Shown here: positions 47,577 to 61,200 of the stretch, in pieces
Layout: every line of letters starts with the position of its first letter
Numbering within the stretch: the first letter of the stretch is position 1
From: Agrypnia vestita
Lineage: Eukaryota > Arthropoda > Insecta > Trichoptera > Phryganeidae
Assembly: GCA_016648135.1 (NCBI GenBank)
Contig: JADDOH010000295.1
Location: 62,001-126,000 of the forward strand
Direction: 5' to 3'
Length of the DNA: 64,000 bases
Translations under genes and position numbers: made by a program
The notes under the pieces: model-generated
Told to the model about the DNA's origin: nothing
Seen by the model: only the letters and a program-made list of their open reading frames with translations
The model's database searches: none

Positions 47577-49424
47577 ACAATGATGCGTGGGTGGAATCCT
47601 GCCTAAATTCTGTGATTAAAATTTATAAATCGTTTGTAAAGATTCCTTACCGTTTTGAAGATGATCAAGATTCAATAGGTATTTTTTTATCGTTTAGCAT
47701 TTGATCTGCTACTAATACTCTACTTCACGGCTATCACACTCCACCCGGAGACTGGGACATGGAGCATGGTAATGAATACAGAGACAGGAACACTCGAAAG
47801 GTGCTCTCGTATTGTCACTTCATCTCAATCTGGGTCCGTCAAGAGGTCGTCGTCCATTTGGCATCCCTCGATGAATGCGCCTCACACACGTTTTCTATTC
47901 ATGTGCTATTTGTCCTGTCTATTTCGTTCTTTGTGAATATTTGGCCAATAGAGATTTATTTATGATTATCAACGCCCTTGTTGGCTTTTACATATTATTA
48001 TGCGGCGTATAGTACACATATTTTATACATACCTAGCATTAAATATATTTCTTTAAATATACAATAGCGATAAAAAACATGTTTCATATCTATATAAAAA
48101 TAGGTAATAAAAAGTAATTAAAGTAAAAATCAACATTAATAAAAAAGCATACTAATTCATTAAAACTGTACTAATTCAAAGAGGAGAAAAAAACAGTCCT
48201 TTTAACTATACTCGATTCTAGTAGCGTATTCCAAGTCTAATTATTTATTTAATTCAGGCTTGCTCCTACAACGAAGAACGTCAACGATTTTCGAAATTAC
48301 GAGGCGGTGCATCCGAGTAATTGGAGAGTTTAAGAGTTTAAGTTTATAATTATTTATATGGGTCCCCACGTGTGTCCTAACTGTGTTAATAAATAAATTT
48401 AATAAATATGGTGACAAATAAATAAAGTTAAAAAAGTTAATAAACAAACAACATAACTAAATTTTAGGATCTATGAGTAATACAATTCCATCACAACATA
48501 GTTAAACTGTAGAAAGATAAAGACTTCTTGGAGTACTCGTAGCTCAGGTAATGTACGACACTTTGGTAGTTATCCTGATTTGATGATTTGCAAAAGAACC
48601 ACCACTGCTGCTGATACAGACCTATGTATATTAAAAATGGCATGTCTGCTGCTCCCGATTAGGAGAAAATATAATTTGACTGATTGGTACCTAAGTAAAA
48701 AGGAAAAAGATATGTGACGAAGAAAGTTCTAAAGCAAATTAAAACCTTGCGGAAAACTTTTGAATCAAATCTATTGTTCAAAAGCTTGAAACGGACGTTT
48801 TAAAGGAAAGGCTATGGGTAATAAAGGAAATTCACCAACAAATATTTATTTTTATCAATAAATTTTTCATTTTTATCAGATTTTAATCAATCAATTTAAT
48901 ATAAATTTGATTCAAAGAATTGGATTTTAGCCGCGATAAAAAATATAATGTATAGCAAAATAAAAATTTAAAAAAAACATTCATTTTATAGAGTAACAAA
49001 AATACGAATATAATTATCTGTATCATTAATTTAGAGAAGAGAGGTTAAGTACAATAATGAATCTATTTGTGGTGGTGTCATCTAACCGCACGCATCGAGC
49101 GAATCCACCAATCAGAAGCTCGATGCGGCTAGCCAGATTCCGACCGCCGAGAGGTAAACCACTCTTTCGCCGACAGTCGTAGCCATCGCGCGTTCTGTTT
49201 ACTGTATTCCACGCCACATTTACAAATTCCACGCTATATTTATAAATTTGTGTCAATAAATGAACATTTTAATTCGTGAATATAATTATAATAATAATGA
49301 ATAATAATAATAGCTTTTATTCCTATCTTATTTTTTGTATTGTATTACACTTCGACTGCCTAACTAGGGATTACCTGTTTGAAGGCAGTTGACTATTTAC
49401 ATAGCAAAAAGAGTAAAAAATATA
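47577..49424. other. No genes supported
   Basis: 47690-47960 is complex sequence without a recognisable product. 49060-49230 is GC-richer and could be promoter-like. Otherwise AT-rich. Confidence 0.45.
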
Positions 49425-49556
49425 AATTAGTATACATTACAAAAAAAAATTAAATGAACAAATATATAATAAATTTAAACTTGACAAAATAATTAGTATA
49501 CATTACAATAAATTTTTAAATGAACAAATATATATAAAATTAAATTTGATAAAATA
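49425..49556 (+). repeat. 66-bp tandem duplication
   Basis: Units 49425-49490 and 49491-49556 both start AATTAGTATACATTACAA and continue TTAAATGAACAAATATAT. Confidence 0.85.
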
Positions 49557-49803
49557 ATTAGGAACAGAAATACAGTAAAGTAAGGTAAAGCAAAAAGATA
49601 AATGGAAATAAAATATAAATGACAAAATATATAATAAAATTTTTAAATAAGCAAAAAACATTGAGAGAAAATTACACAACATTACACAGGAATTCATTTT
49701 AGGAATTTCAAATAGTTTTTTTAGAGCATGTGGTCTCATTTTTTTAAAGTTATCCGCGCATCAAATTATATATTTTTGGGCCTAGGTATCAATGTTCCCT
49801 GTA

Positions 49804-49831
49804 AGGTGTGCGCGTGTGCGCGCGCACACCT
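49804..49831. repeat. Alternating purine-pyrimidine palindrome
   Basis: AGGTGTGCGCG and CGCGCACACCT arms with a short centre. About 24 bp of unbroken G/C/T/A purine-pyrimidine alternation (GTGTGCGCGTGTGCGCGCGC...) could form Z-DNA or a cruciform. Confidence 0.7.
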
Positions 49832-50043
49832 ACCAAAATGTCTCCGCATACATAATTTATCCTCCGCTCAGTCAATATTATAAAATAAAGTTTCCTTTGC
49901 CAGATTTTAGTTTTGCTCGAACGCATGAAACAATACATGCACAATTCTTTCGCGCGCTTTCGGAGAAATGAATCGAAAATAAAATTTTACCTATTAATTA
50001 TATAAAATTTCCCCTTAATATCCCCTTAAAATGTCGGAAAGGA

Positions 50044-50280
50044 GTGGATGTGGCGACCATTAAGAAAATATTCTGCGATAAATTTAAACTGGAATGGCTC
50101 TCTGAAATCGGCCAAACAAAAATGCCATCTTCAATGCATTTACAAAAAGTAACAATTGGCGAAATATTTGTTTATTCGGAGACATATGATCGTGTCAAAT
50201 GCACCATATGTTCCGAAGCAAATATGAAAAGTAGGTACAATAGAAATGCAACAAAATTCGGAGAAAGACTTTTTACGTAG
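50044..50280 (+). pseudogene. Possible hAT-like transposase N-terminal fragment
   Basis: A 78-residue frame with FCDKFKLEWLSEIGQTKM, GEIFVYSETYDRVKCTICSE and a basic tail resembles the zinc-finger-bearing start of some insect hAT-like proteins (...F..EWL......., then C..C). The second half of the finger and the transposase are missing. Confidence 0.35.
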
Positions 50281-50962
50281 TTGAAAATAATAATTTTGAA
50301 TAAATGTGAAAAAACTAAACTACAATTTTATTAATGTTTATTTTGAAGAAAAAAAAAACATACAAATAATATAGATTCAATTTAAATAAAAACAGAATTC
50401 TACAAGTTTAGTATTTTATATATTATATCAACGAATATTTTTTTCTTTTTTATCTTTTTTATTTATTTCAAAAATTATTAAAATGCAAAAAATGAACACA
50501 AAATAAGTTTTTCTAGTAAGTAACCTTTTTTAAACAAAAAAATATGTATTTATTTGGAATATCATATTGAGGCTTGTAATAAGGCTTGCCAGGCAACTTT
50601 CCCCCGCTTTCTTCTTACCGGACAAAGCTAGAGAAATTTTATAAAATCACTGTGATTAATAAATACCCTAAAAATATATATAATATATATAATTTTAATG
50701 AAAAATTGTATGTGCGTCTATGGGAGGGGGGGGGGGGGTGTAAATTTATCGCACCGCCACTGCACACATGCGTCGAAGATCCGCACACACAATAGAAAAA
50801 TTAGAGGGAACGTTGCTAGGTATGCATAATGCGTTTGATTAACTTCAAATTCTTTTTGTGATTTCTTAGCCATCCTTTGGTTTTCATACCCTGTATTCAT
50901 CTCCCTATTCCGCCTCTGCTGAGACATCTCACACATTACACGGGCACTCACTGCCCTCGAAT

Positions 50963-50998
50963 GACAAAACGCTGTAACCAAGGTTACAGCGTCTTGTC
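50963..50998. repeat. Hairpin, 17-bp arms
   Basis: GACAAAACGCTGTAACC, a 2-nt AA loop, and GGTTACAGCGTCTTGTC pair at 16 of 17 positions. Confidence 0.7.
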
Positions 50999-51133
50999 GG
51001 AATATGGCTCAATTTATTCTACTTGTCAAAACCCTCATATTTGTATTTTTTAAATAATTTATTTTCTTTCCGTTAAGGATTTAATCGTGTTCAAAATACG
51101 ATGCATCGTGCGAAAAAAATGTATTTTTACGAC

Positions 51134-51280
51134 AGGGTCGGTTGTTTCAAGTTGGATTAAAGTAAGCGTTCTTTTAAAGCATAGATTTTTACGTTCTCCA
51201 TCAGTCAGACGATCCGTTTTCGTAAAAATCTATGCTTTAATCGACCGCTTACTTTGATCGAACTTGAAACAACCGGGCCT
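51134..51280. mobile_element. Hairpin MITE, ~58-bp arms
   Basis: AGGGTCGGTTGTTTCAAGTT at the left is mirrored by AACTTGAAACAACCGGGCCT at the right; the pairing continues inward to TAAAGCATAGATTTTTACG around a 27-bp loop. Non-coding. Confidence 0.8.
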
Positions 51281-52045
51281 AACAACATAACCCATGCTTG
51301 CAGTGTTTTGTCGTTACATTACACCCCGCATCAACACTATCCCTAAATGACTAAACGCTACAAGTGTTCTATCGTAACACATCTATATGGTTACATCGTT
51401 TTCGTATACACATGTAAATTTTTAATTTACAGTCTTCTAATAATTTATATAAGAAACCTTCAGCTATCATACGAATGTTATTTCATCCACATTCAATATT
51501 TCAAAATAGTAAATTTCCCATATTTAAAAAATCGGTAGGAATCTACGAACAGGAAAAACTTTGATGAAATTAATTTTGATTCGAAAATATTTTTGGGTCA
51601 TCACTCTTCGACATATTTTTTTATTTTAACTTGATAATTTATAAATAATACTTGTAACATTGTAGATTTTTACCTTCAATGTGATGTGAAGAGCCTTTAT
51701 GTTTGTCTACTGACGCCATGTGCACGTGTTTCAAGTCAATAACTGCGCAAAACACTGGTGCAGTTGTCAGGACAATTGGGCAATCATGTGGGGCGGGGCG
51801 TGACAAAAACATATTTCTGTGTTGTGTCTAGTAGCATGTGTGCATTAGTCGCTGTGTGCAGTAGTCCTATGCAATACTATCTGGTCACCCTAATCAACCA
51901 ATCTGCCATAATGCGCACAATTGAAACAACAATTACAGAACGATGATTCCACAACTTCACAAACTATTCTGATTTTCTGATTTTATTAAATTTTTCAAGA
52001 TGCATACATTTTTATCAATCAAACAGAACCTTACAAACAGAACAG

Positions 52046-52246
52046 GAGTAGCCTGTTAGTCTTGTGGTTAGGACTCTCGCCTCGTGATCCAAAGGTCGCG
52101 GGTTCGAATCTCACTCCAGACCAGCAAGTTAGTCCTATTTTCATAGCGCAAGCTTTTAGCTTAGTTTGATAATAGTAAGAATATTGATGTGACACGTATT
52201 TCGTATTCGCGTCTCTATTTAAAAAATATAATAATAAAAAAAACAA
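52046..52246 (+). mobile_element. tRNA-derived SINE (family 1)
   Basis: The head holds pol III boxes A (TGTGGTTAGGACT) and B (GGTTCGAATCTC) and ends CCAGACCA. The body has TCCTATTTTCATAGCGCAAG and GAATATTGATGTGACACG, then CTCTATTT and an A-rich tail. The head anticodon arm (CCTCGTGAT) resembles a His-type tRNA. Other copies: 56928-57124, 57861-58030 (inverted) and the tail at 43476. Confidence 0.85.
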
Positions 52247-52302
52247 AACCTAATGTTACCAACTATTTGCAGCCATTATTCGTATGGATAACAAACGTAT
52301 TT

Positions 52303-52590
52303 TACTCCCTTTCTTTTAACTCGTGGCGTCTGATTGCTTGCTTGTCTGACGAAAAAACTTTGGATCGATTTTTAACCCTTTTCCCGTGATCCAATCGAGC
52401 TGAAACTTTGCAAGCAGACTCGTGGCGACGTTTAAGAAGATCTAACAAATTTTCGTTAAAAAAAATAATAATTATGGTATAATTTTGGATTTTTCAAATT
52501 TTTAATGGTATTTCATACAACTCAGTAAGCTGTATGAAAATACTCCGACGCATCTGGTAGACACGAAACCCGAAAATAAGAACGGGAGTA
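52303..52590 (+). mobile_element. TACTCCCTTT MITE, copy 5 (short form)
   Basis: Begins TACTCCCTTT and ends ACGGGAGTA. Keeps the CTCGTGGCGTCTG and GATCCAATCGAGCTGAAAC blocks; the GC-rich right core is replaced. Confidence 0.75.
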
Positions 52591-52685
52591 TTGTAAAAAC
52601 TTGATTTTTATGGGTTAGTTTTTTTCCTCTCAGTGTGCTGGTCACTATCTAAGAATCTAACTATCGGAAGACAGTGGCATTCTCA

Positions 52686-52826
52686 GGCCCGTATTCAGAG
52701 TCAATACTTAGTGCTTTAAAGGTATAGGCACGCCTTAAAAGCCTAATTTTCTGTATAAAAAAAACACTTTTAAGGCGTACCTTGTTAACCTTTAAATCAT
52801 CTAAGTATTGACTCTGAATTCGGGGC
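52686..52826. mobile_element. Hairpin MITE with CCCGTATTCAGAGTC ends
   Basis: CCCGTATTCAGAGTCAATAC at the left and GTATTGACTCTGAATTCGGG at the right. Inner arms CGCCTTAAAAG / CTTTTAAGGCG also pair. 141 bp. Confidence 0.8.
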
Positions 52827-53440
52827 TCAGTGGCCCGCGCTGCCATGGCAACCGGCAACATGAAATCAGAGGAAGCTGTTACTAACTTCCGCCCCCCCCT
52901 CCCCACACACAGCCCCACATGATCTTGTCACTGGCATGTGGATTGTGTTAAATCTCTGTTTCTTCGTTAAACGCCTTAAATTAAATCTTAATATTTTAAC
53001 GGTGTTATCTTTTCCTTGCAGTGTTAAAGAAATTGCAAAATACAAAATTAATTATATATAATTAATTCAATTAATTAAATTATAAACGTTTAGGCATAAA
53101 AAATTCCAATAGCTTCCGTACAGAAATTAAAAGAGTTTAAACAACTTAAAAAAAAAATTGAAGTAACATGTACTCATGTACGCGCAGTAAAAGTTATACT
53201 TCTTTGACGTGATTGTGATAATAAGTGATATTATATTGCTTTGATTTGTGTATTAATACAATAATACGACCAATAAAATTCACAAACATTTTATCATATT
53301 TCTTAAAAATCATCCTTTAGTTCTTTTTTCATATTTGTCTCCTTGCGTCATTATTTACTTTCGCCCACAGATTTATCAAAAGAAAACATGCGAAAAAATA
53401 TTACATAATTAGTATATATAAGTCACCTCCCCATATTCTC

Positions 53441-53521
53441 GGTAGCATAGTGGTGAGTATCCTACTATCCGGACCTCTGTCTTACGCGGACAGCGTGTTA
53501 CCAATTTCACTATCCCAGCTA
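53441..53521 (+). repeat. tRNA-like remnant
   Basis: TCTCGGTAGCATAGTGGTGAG matches a tRNA-Asp/Glu-type 5' half with A box. The following CTGTC-TTACGCG-GACAG folds as an anticodon arm. The 3' side is not a T-arm but, read on the minus strand, GGGATAGTGAAATTGGTAAC, again a tRNA-like 5' half. Not a functional tRNA. Confidence 0.45.
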
Positions 53522-53529
53522 CTTAATAA

Positions 53530-56500
53530 GCCGTCAATATTTGATAAATAATATAAAATAAAAAAATAAAATAAAATAAAAAAATATGTTTATTAAAATA
53601 ATATATACTTTATTTGCAGTTTAGCAAAGAATATTTCCATTATTTGGAAATCGACTAGCGAGAAGTCGTCAAAAATTCGTTTGAGATTTTCGTAACAGTC
53701 GATTACTTCCCGAATAAAAATGGAATAATAAAATTAAGTGAATTAATAATTCAATAAGTCCTTCTCAAAGTATAAGAGTTAATCTATTTACAGCGTAAAC
53801 TTTCATGCATATCAGTAGTATCAATAGTTTCCTATCTCTATTAAGAAAAACTATGTCAATGCACAGATATTTGCAACAGCACTGCTGTTTAACTCTTGTC
53901 CCAGGTTGGGCGTATAAGACGATACATGCGATTAAAAAATAGAATTTATGGAGAAATTCATAAAGACTAATAAGGACATACTTAATTCCTAGGGTTTTTT
54001 ATTTGATATTCTTAATTTATTACAAACAACAAAGTTACTTACGATATTCACAAAAATGTTCTGTACGCTCTTTTCGACAATAAATATTTCATGAAGTGCC
54101 TACGTACAAATAATAATAAAGATAATAACTCATTAGTTGAATTCCTAAACGGTTTTATAATGACGTTCATTTGGTTTGATATTCTTCCATTTTGCATTAA
54201 GGCCCCAGACCACTGTGAGAAAAAAAGTCTTTTTTTTCTTTCATTTTCTGAAAGATACATTTATTAAGAATGCTCTCACCAAATATTTTAAAGAAATTTG
54301 TAAAATTGACAGAGATACAGCGGTTTAAAATTTTTTATTAGTATGTTGAATTATACTTCAGCAAAACTTTGAATGTGTTTTTCTCAAAAGTACATTTTTC
54401 TACCTGGTGGACAGCATATCAGAAAAACTATACATCCGATTTGCATGCGCTAAGTCGTAAACTGTTTGAAAATGCAGTCTCTATGGCACCACGTAGGGAT
54501 TTTTTTATAAAGGGCCTCCTTCAATTTTATTTAATAAATGATTCTATAAAAATTCGAAAATAAAATTCGCTAGTCCGCCATTTTTTTTTTAGATATCGAA
54601 ATTCCCGAAAATTTCTAAATATATTTTTATTTCATTTTTCGGTTGTACCCTATGTCCTCTTGAAAGCAGAGTACATCGAAAACTATACTTTAGATTTGAG
54701 TACAAAAATTTGTATGCAGTCTTCAATAGTATATATATATACTATGAGTAATAAATAAAAAAAATCCGTGTATCGTTTGCTTGAAAATAATTACGAAAAA
54801 TACACCCTCATACTGCGCGCGCACAGTGGTCAGTCAGACACAGATCGAAACTCTCAAAATATGTCACGGCGTTTTCTGAGGTTAATTAACGTAACGTTAA
54901 TGTGTTAGCAATTTAACGCAATCGACCTGCAAGTTACTACGTGATGAAAGGGGGAATGTGATTATGTAGGGTGAGAAAATTGAAGCGTTCTCGAATTCTG
55001 CCCGCAGATAAATGAATTATGGAATATCTGAACTGATTACAATTTTGTTGACTCAATTTCCTTTGAGTTAACATCCTTTTGACTTAGTCTTAATCTTAAT
55101 ACGCAAGTTATTACATTATTGGCAGATTACATTTAGTTAATCCAGCCTTCTATATTACATTATTAGCAGAGCAAATATTGCGTGCAATAATTTTATTTTT
55201 ACAGTAATTTATGAACTGGAATCGAACGAAAATAATTCGATGATCCTATCGGAGTGCCAGAGCTGGATTAAGAGTCTAGTAATTTCACCGACATATATAT
55301 TACATATGTGGGGTATAAAAGCAGAGGCAGCAATATCCAAAAAAAATTAATGCAGTCATCGAGGATTACTAATTTATAATGAAATGAATGCAATATTTTA
55401 ATAGGAAACATAGTCTGTATTCTGTGCTATTCTGAAAATAGCTATATTGAGATGTCAGATCTTTATCCCAACAGTTAAGAGACGAAAATTAAAATTAAAA
55501 TATACCTACGTCTCTTTTATTTTTCATACATAATAGAAAACCTTGGTCACCCAGAGGTTTTTAGCATTTTAGGAGGATTACGATTCTTAGCCATGAGTTT
55601 TAAAATATGTGTCCATAAATATAATTTAAATACTGAAAAATCTAATCAATTGATTCAGTGGTTGTGTCTCCCGTCGGCAGCGGGTGCGTTATGCAACGCA
55701 TCCAGCCAGCACGGACCGAACGCGGCTTCAAATGAAGCTCTTTTTGACTTCTAGATTCCGATCTCGTCGGCATTGTACACACTACCTATCTCAACTTAAT
55801 ATGGAAAGCAGCATATATATTGTGTTTCATTCATACACCATATAAGCTCGTATCATTTCGATTGTTATATCTACAAGTAGAAAGTAAGAGTTTTGAGATT
55901 AAGCAAAGCAACATTTCTCGTGAAATACAATAATAATAATAATTTGAAAGGTCACCAACATGTTGCATAGGTCGAGATGCCGATAGCGCCTAGGCACGGC
56001 TTACCGCAAGAACGCGAAGGCGCCTGTCTGCAGGCAAACCGTATACATTATCGCATGCTGCCTCGGCTAAATCACAGCTGAATGAAATATTTATTACATC
56101 TTCCATTGAATTATCCGACTATCGTAAGGACTTTACGACATAACTTCGGACGGACTTATTACATGTCATTCCGTCCTTTTCTTTGTCTTGCTTTTGTCGT
56201 CGTAGCTCATAGCATTTGCGGACATTATTCACATTGCAGACAAATTGCCGACCGCATTCTCAGAGTGAGTTATTTGGTGGATGCTTTCGCCATATCTGCT
56301 GACCGTCGCGTGACTGATATTGCCGGTCTTCTCAATGTACTTTGAACCACCATCTTGACTTTTATCCTCGCGACTCATGAAGCGGCCAAAGTATTTAGAG
56401 ATGCTTGATTGAGATATTAACATAAGATTAAGATAAGATTAGACAAATAATTAAATTTAATGTACTTCTATTTATATACAATATTGTTAATGGACACAAC

Positions 56501-56920
56501 AATACATTTGAATTAGTAAGAAAAATATGAGAAAACAAACATGAACATGACCATTGTACAAGAAAAAAAGATGAAATAAGATTGCCATTCAGAAAGAAAA
56601 AAGATCGCAAACTTTTGTGACGTACAATGGGATGAAGTTGTATGTGAGTCTGCCAGAGGATATTAGAGATGAAAAAAAAAATTAAGAAAAAACTAAGAAA
56701 GTTTGTGATACGTACTTTTAATTAGAAATATATTTGATATTTTACAATGTATATATTAGGAAATATAAATGTTATTATATTACCTATTTTTTGAATAAAA
56801 AAAAAGATAGACTTTTCTCAATTTTTAAGATCCTCAAGGATTGATACCCATGCCCTGTGGGTTTATCTTAATTAGGTACCACTAGTATCGACTTCTGGAA
56901 GTAGTAGTAGTAATTGAGAC
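53530..56920. other. No genes supported
   Basis: Contains A/T simple sequence (53550-53590), a repeat shared with 3000-3090 at about 55340-55430, and GC-richer patches at 55670-55760 and 55970-56060 that match nothing I can name. Confidence 0.45.
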
Positions 56921-56927
56921 ATTAAAC

Positions 56928-57124
56928 GAGTAGCTTGTTGGTCTTGTGGTTAGGACACTGGCCTTGTGATCCAAAGGTCGCGGGTTCGAACCTCACTCCA
57001 GACTAGCAAGTTAGTCCTATTTTCATAGTACAAGCGTTTAGCTTAGTTTGAAAATAGTAAGAATATTGATGTGACACGTATTCCGTGTTCACATCTCTAT
57101 TTTAAAAAAAAAAAAAAAAAAAAT
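56928..57124 (+). mobile_element. tRNA-derived SINE (family 1), with poly(A)
   Basis: GAGTAGCTTGTTGGTCTTGT, B box GGTTCGAACCTC, body GAATATTGATGTGACACG, then TCTCTATTTT and a long A run (57103-57123). The cleanest copy in the window. Confidence 0.9.
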
Positions 57125-57860
57125 ACATCTGTAATAATTTAATTTTCAATCTTAATTGCAAGAACGATAAATAACTAGAAATTATTAGCAACAATATTTC
57201 TATATGTACATATGTTCTGAGAACACAAATACTGGATTTTATCCCCAGAGGGATAGTAATTAATCAAGATAAATTATACAAGTCTCACAGAGACGAGGCT
57301 ATTTGTATGGGAAACGTGTATAGAGATGGCCACAGGGCTTATGACCTGTATGAGCTGGATTAAGTGATCACTTTACACAATGCAACGTTCACCAATTCCA
57401 TCGTAAGAACATTCACACATTATTTAATTTTTTGAAATTTGTACATATGTATGTTCTAATTATTTTAAATATTTGAAGGGACTGAGGATCGAAGTCTCCG
57501 TTTCATATCGATTGAATAATGATAATGATCGATAAGTTTCAATTATTTTCGATAACAATAAATTTTCATTATCGAGTATCGTTCGATATCGATAATGAAT
57601 TCTTCGATTATCGATCTATAACGATAGTGATCGATAATATCGTTTGTTAAAACGATACATGGAATTGGTCCTTCAGAGACTATCAGTGCAAGTTCTAGAG
57701 GCAGATACAGAAACTAATTAAAGACTTACCTTGCTGTGAATGCATCCATGCACCTTAAATAGTTAATGAAGTAAGGTGCAATTTTTGCAATTTTAATTTT
57801 TGTTATTTTTGGCTGTAAAGATTTAAGGGATATTCTTAATATTTAATAATCCGGTATTTT

Positions 57861-58030
57861 TAAAATAGAGATGTGAACACGGAATACGTGTCACATCAAT
57901 ATTCTTACTTTTTCAAACTAAGCTAAACGCTTGTGCTATGGAAATAAGACTAACTTGGTGGTGTTCTGGAGTAGGGCCCGAACCCCGAACCACCGACCAC
58001 CAGATCGCTAGGCGAGCATCATGACTGCCT
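57861..58030 (-). mobile_element. tRNA-derived SINE (family 1), minus strand
   Basis: In minus sense GGTTCGGGCCC box, TTAGTCTTATTTCCATAGCA, GAATATTGATGTGACACG, CTCTATTTTAAAA. Head more diverged than in the other copies. Confidence 0.7.
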
Positions 58031-58249
58031 ACTACTAACTACCACCAACTAGCTACAACTGATCATTTCAGATTTAAAGTATTGTAATAAAAATCCATGA
58101 TATATTTTTTAATAAAAATGTTTTAAAAATTTTGATACTAAAATTTTGTTATTAAAATTACTTTTACAAAATTAAACAATATCAGTAGGATAAGTTGAGT
58201 ATTAACAATAAGTAACGATAACAAATGATGTTATGGTTACTTATTGTTA

Positions 58250-61200
58250 TACACGTGAATATACGTCTGGGCGCTTTGGAGCTGCCGGACGCGTTTCAGT
58301 TTAGCTCCGTAATTTATTTTATTATTTTTGGGTTTTTACAGTTTAATCTTAAAAATATCGGCATTAAAGAGTGCGTAAAATAAGTTCTTTTCGGAAATAA
58401 GTCAAAACAGTGCATTTAATTCTTAAATATCGTTAGATTGTGTAAAAAACGTTTGTTAAATTTGTCATTTGTTACTATCTTATGTGGCAATTCCGTGCAT
58501 CCCGGCGAGTAGTGCAGTGCACATGTGGAGCACGTGTTGGCTCTGGGACCGGACCTGAGGGTGCAGCACTGAGATAATGGTCGACAACAAAAAAAGTGAA
58601 AGTGAACTGTCTCCCAGAATAGAATACAATCGTGACTTCTTAATTAATTTACAACAAAAAAGTGCTTCAATTGATGACCTCACATTAAAAAAAATACAAT
58701 TTTATAATCTTGAACCTCAAAAAATTAATGCAAGATACAGAGGTTGCCGCGGTGGTCGAAAGATCAATCGGATAACTTCCTCAACTCCCACTTTGATTCG
58801 TCCGTATAATTCGCTTTCTCCGCCTAAAATTGTAGAATTAGATGCCCGTCCTCGAAACCAACCCACTAAGTATTCATCAAATTCTATTAAAATAAAAGTT
58901 CAAAGGCACATTAATTTAAAATCGAAGAGTTTTTCACTGGCGACATGGAACGCTCGCTCCATTAGAAATAAAACTGACGACATATGTGATCTTTTTGCGG
59001 ATAGAAAAATACAACTTTTGGCGGTGACGGAAACCTGGCATGATGATCATGAGTCTAATCCAATTAAACAACTGGGCAATAAAGGTTTTAAAATTGTTGA
59101 AGAAGCTAGAAAACCACCCGGGAATAGATCCGATTTGCTCACGTGGACAAATCATGGAGGTATTGTTGTCATTGGGCAGAAGGATCTTCGGTTATCTAAA
59201 ATTAAAATACTCCCTTTTAAGACCTTCGAGTGTCTCGGATGCAGAATATCCTCTGCTGGCGAAGGTTTAACAATCGTCACGATCTATAGGCCTGGCTCAA
59301 AACCGACTTCGGCAAGTTTTTTCTCTGAATTCATATCCTTACTAGAATGGGTTTCAGTCCGCACAGAGACTGTTATAATAACAGGTGATTTGAATATTAG
59401 ATTAGATCGTCCATTTGAAAAAGATAGTAAACATTTTAATAGCCTACTAAGTGATTTCAATTGCACGCAATGGGTTAAAGATTCTACCCATGATGCGGGA
59501 GGAATACTAGACGTCATAATTAGTCGTGATAATGATAAACCCTTAAATACCGAAGTGATTGATATTGGACTTTCGGATCACCGTCTTGTTCATGCCAATA
59601 TTGAGTTCAATAAACCAACTCCGACATATAAAACCATATCATCGAGGCCCTGGAGAAAACTGGACATCAATCAGTTTCGTAATGATGTGAATGCATCTCT
59701 TATTGGTTATGATCCTGATCGTCACCAAAAAGATATCAATCAACTTGTAGAGATTTATAATACAGTATTAAAAGACATTATTGATAAACATGTTCCAATT
59801 ACCACGAAGGTTAAAAGGAATCGCGGGTCAGAGTGCTGGTTTGATGAAGAGTGTCGGGAAGGAAAGAGGACAATGAGGCGCCTAGAGCGAAAATTTAAAG
59901 TAACTCACTTGGAGGCCGACAAAAGAGCCTGACTAGAAGCACAGAATAGGTATAGGTCAATCAGGCAAATGAAACAATCTAAATATTGGTGCTCCAAAAT
60001 TAGGGAAGATTGGCATAATCCGAAAAACTTATGGGGGGCTATCATCAAATCTGTCCGAGGCGACTCTAAGGCGGAAATATCGACTACCGCTAATGCCTCC
60101 AACCTGGCTGATGGTTTTTGTAACAAAGTGTCTGCTATCCGTGTTTTGACGAGCTCAGCTGTAAAACCTGTGATTGAGGAAGAAACTTCATCGCGGCTTC
60201 ATTACCTCGATTTGACATCAATCACCGAAATATCCCAATTGATTAAAAGTTTACCAAATAAACAATGTGGGTTGGATCCAATACCAACATGGCTACTAAA
60301 GGAATGCCAATCAGAAATTGTTCCATTCCTAGTTGATTTATTGAATAAGTCGTTAGAGTCCTCAAATCTTCCGGATACTATGAAAATGGCCCACATAACT
60401 CCAATACTAAAGAACCCTCAACTGGACCCCGAAGACCTCACCAATTATCGTCCAGTATCTAATTTGCCGCTACTTTCTAAAATACTGGAGAAGGTTATAT
60501 CACGTCGTCTTAATTTGTATTTAACATTTCATAACTTATTTCCAAAAATGCAATCTGCATACAGATGTCACCACTCTACAGAAACAGGGGTGCTGCGAGT
60601 CCTGTCGGACATTATATCATGCATTGACCAGGAAATCTGGTCTTGCTCGCCCTCTTAGATATGAGCGCCGCATTTGATACAGTTGACCATCAAATATTGT
60701 TGGAGAGGTTGCAGAAAACCTATGGGATAGGTGGTAAAGCATACGATTGGTTCAAATCTTATCTGAGTAATAGATCACAATCGGCGCACTTTCAAAACAC
60801 AACATCACCAACTATTACAGCAAACATCGGGGTGCCTCAGGGATTAGTTCTTGGACCACTTTTGTATATCTTATACACAAAAGACATAGAAAAAATTATT
60901 ATATCTGCAGGATTATGGCCTCATTGCTATGCAGACGATACGCAAATTTACTTTTTCTGCAAACCGGATGAGACAGAAAACTTAAAAATAAAAATTTCAA
61001 AATGCGTCGAAGAAATAGGCGAGTGGATGGCACAAAATAGACTCACCTTAAATCCATCAAAAACAGAACTCCTATGGGCGGCGACACCTAGAAGGCAACA
61101 CCTAATCCAGGAATCAATGTCTGTGAATGCAAAATCTGCAGTTAGGTTGTTGGGTGTACACATAGATTCAGATCTCTCCATGAATACACACATCAGCAAA

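Noticed and set aside
50725..50739. Long G run (also near 25105 and 41268)
   Set aside because: Homopolymer without partner runs; no regular G-quadruplex pattern, and length is error-prone.
52046..52124. His-type tRNA gene
   Set aside because: The head is followed by a SINE body and A-rich tail that recur in other copies.
56082..56345. Plus-strand 87-codon hydrophobic frame
   Set aside because: No family resemblance, no splice context, low-complexity origin likely.
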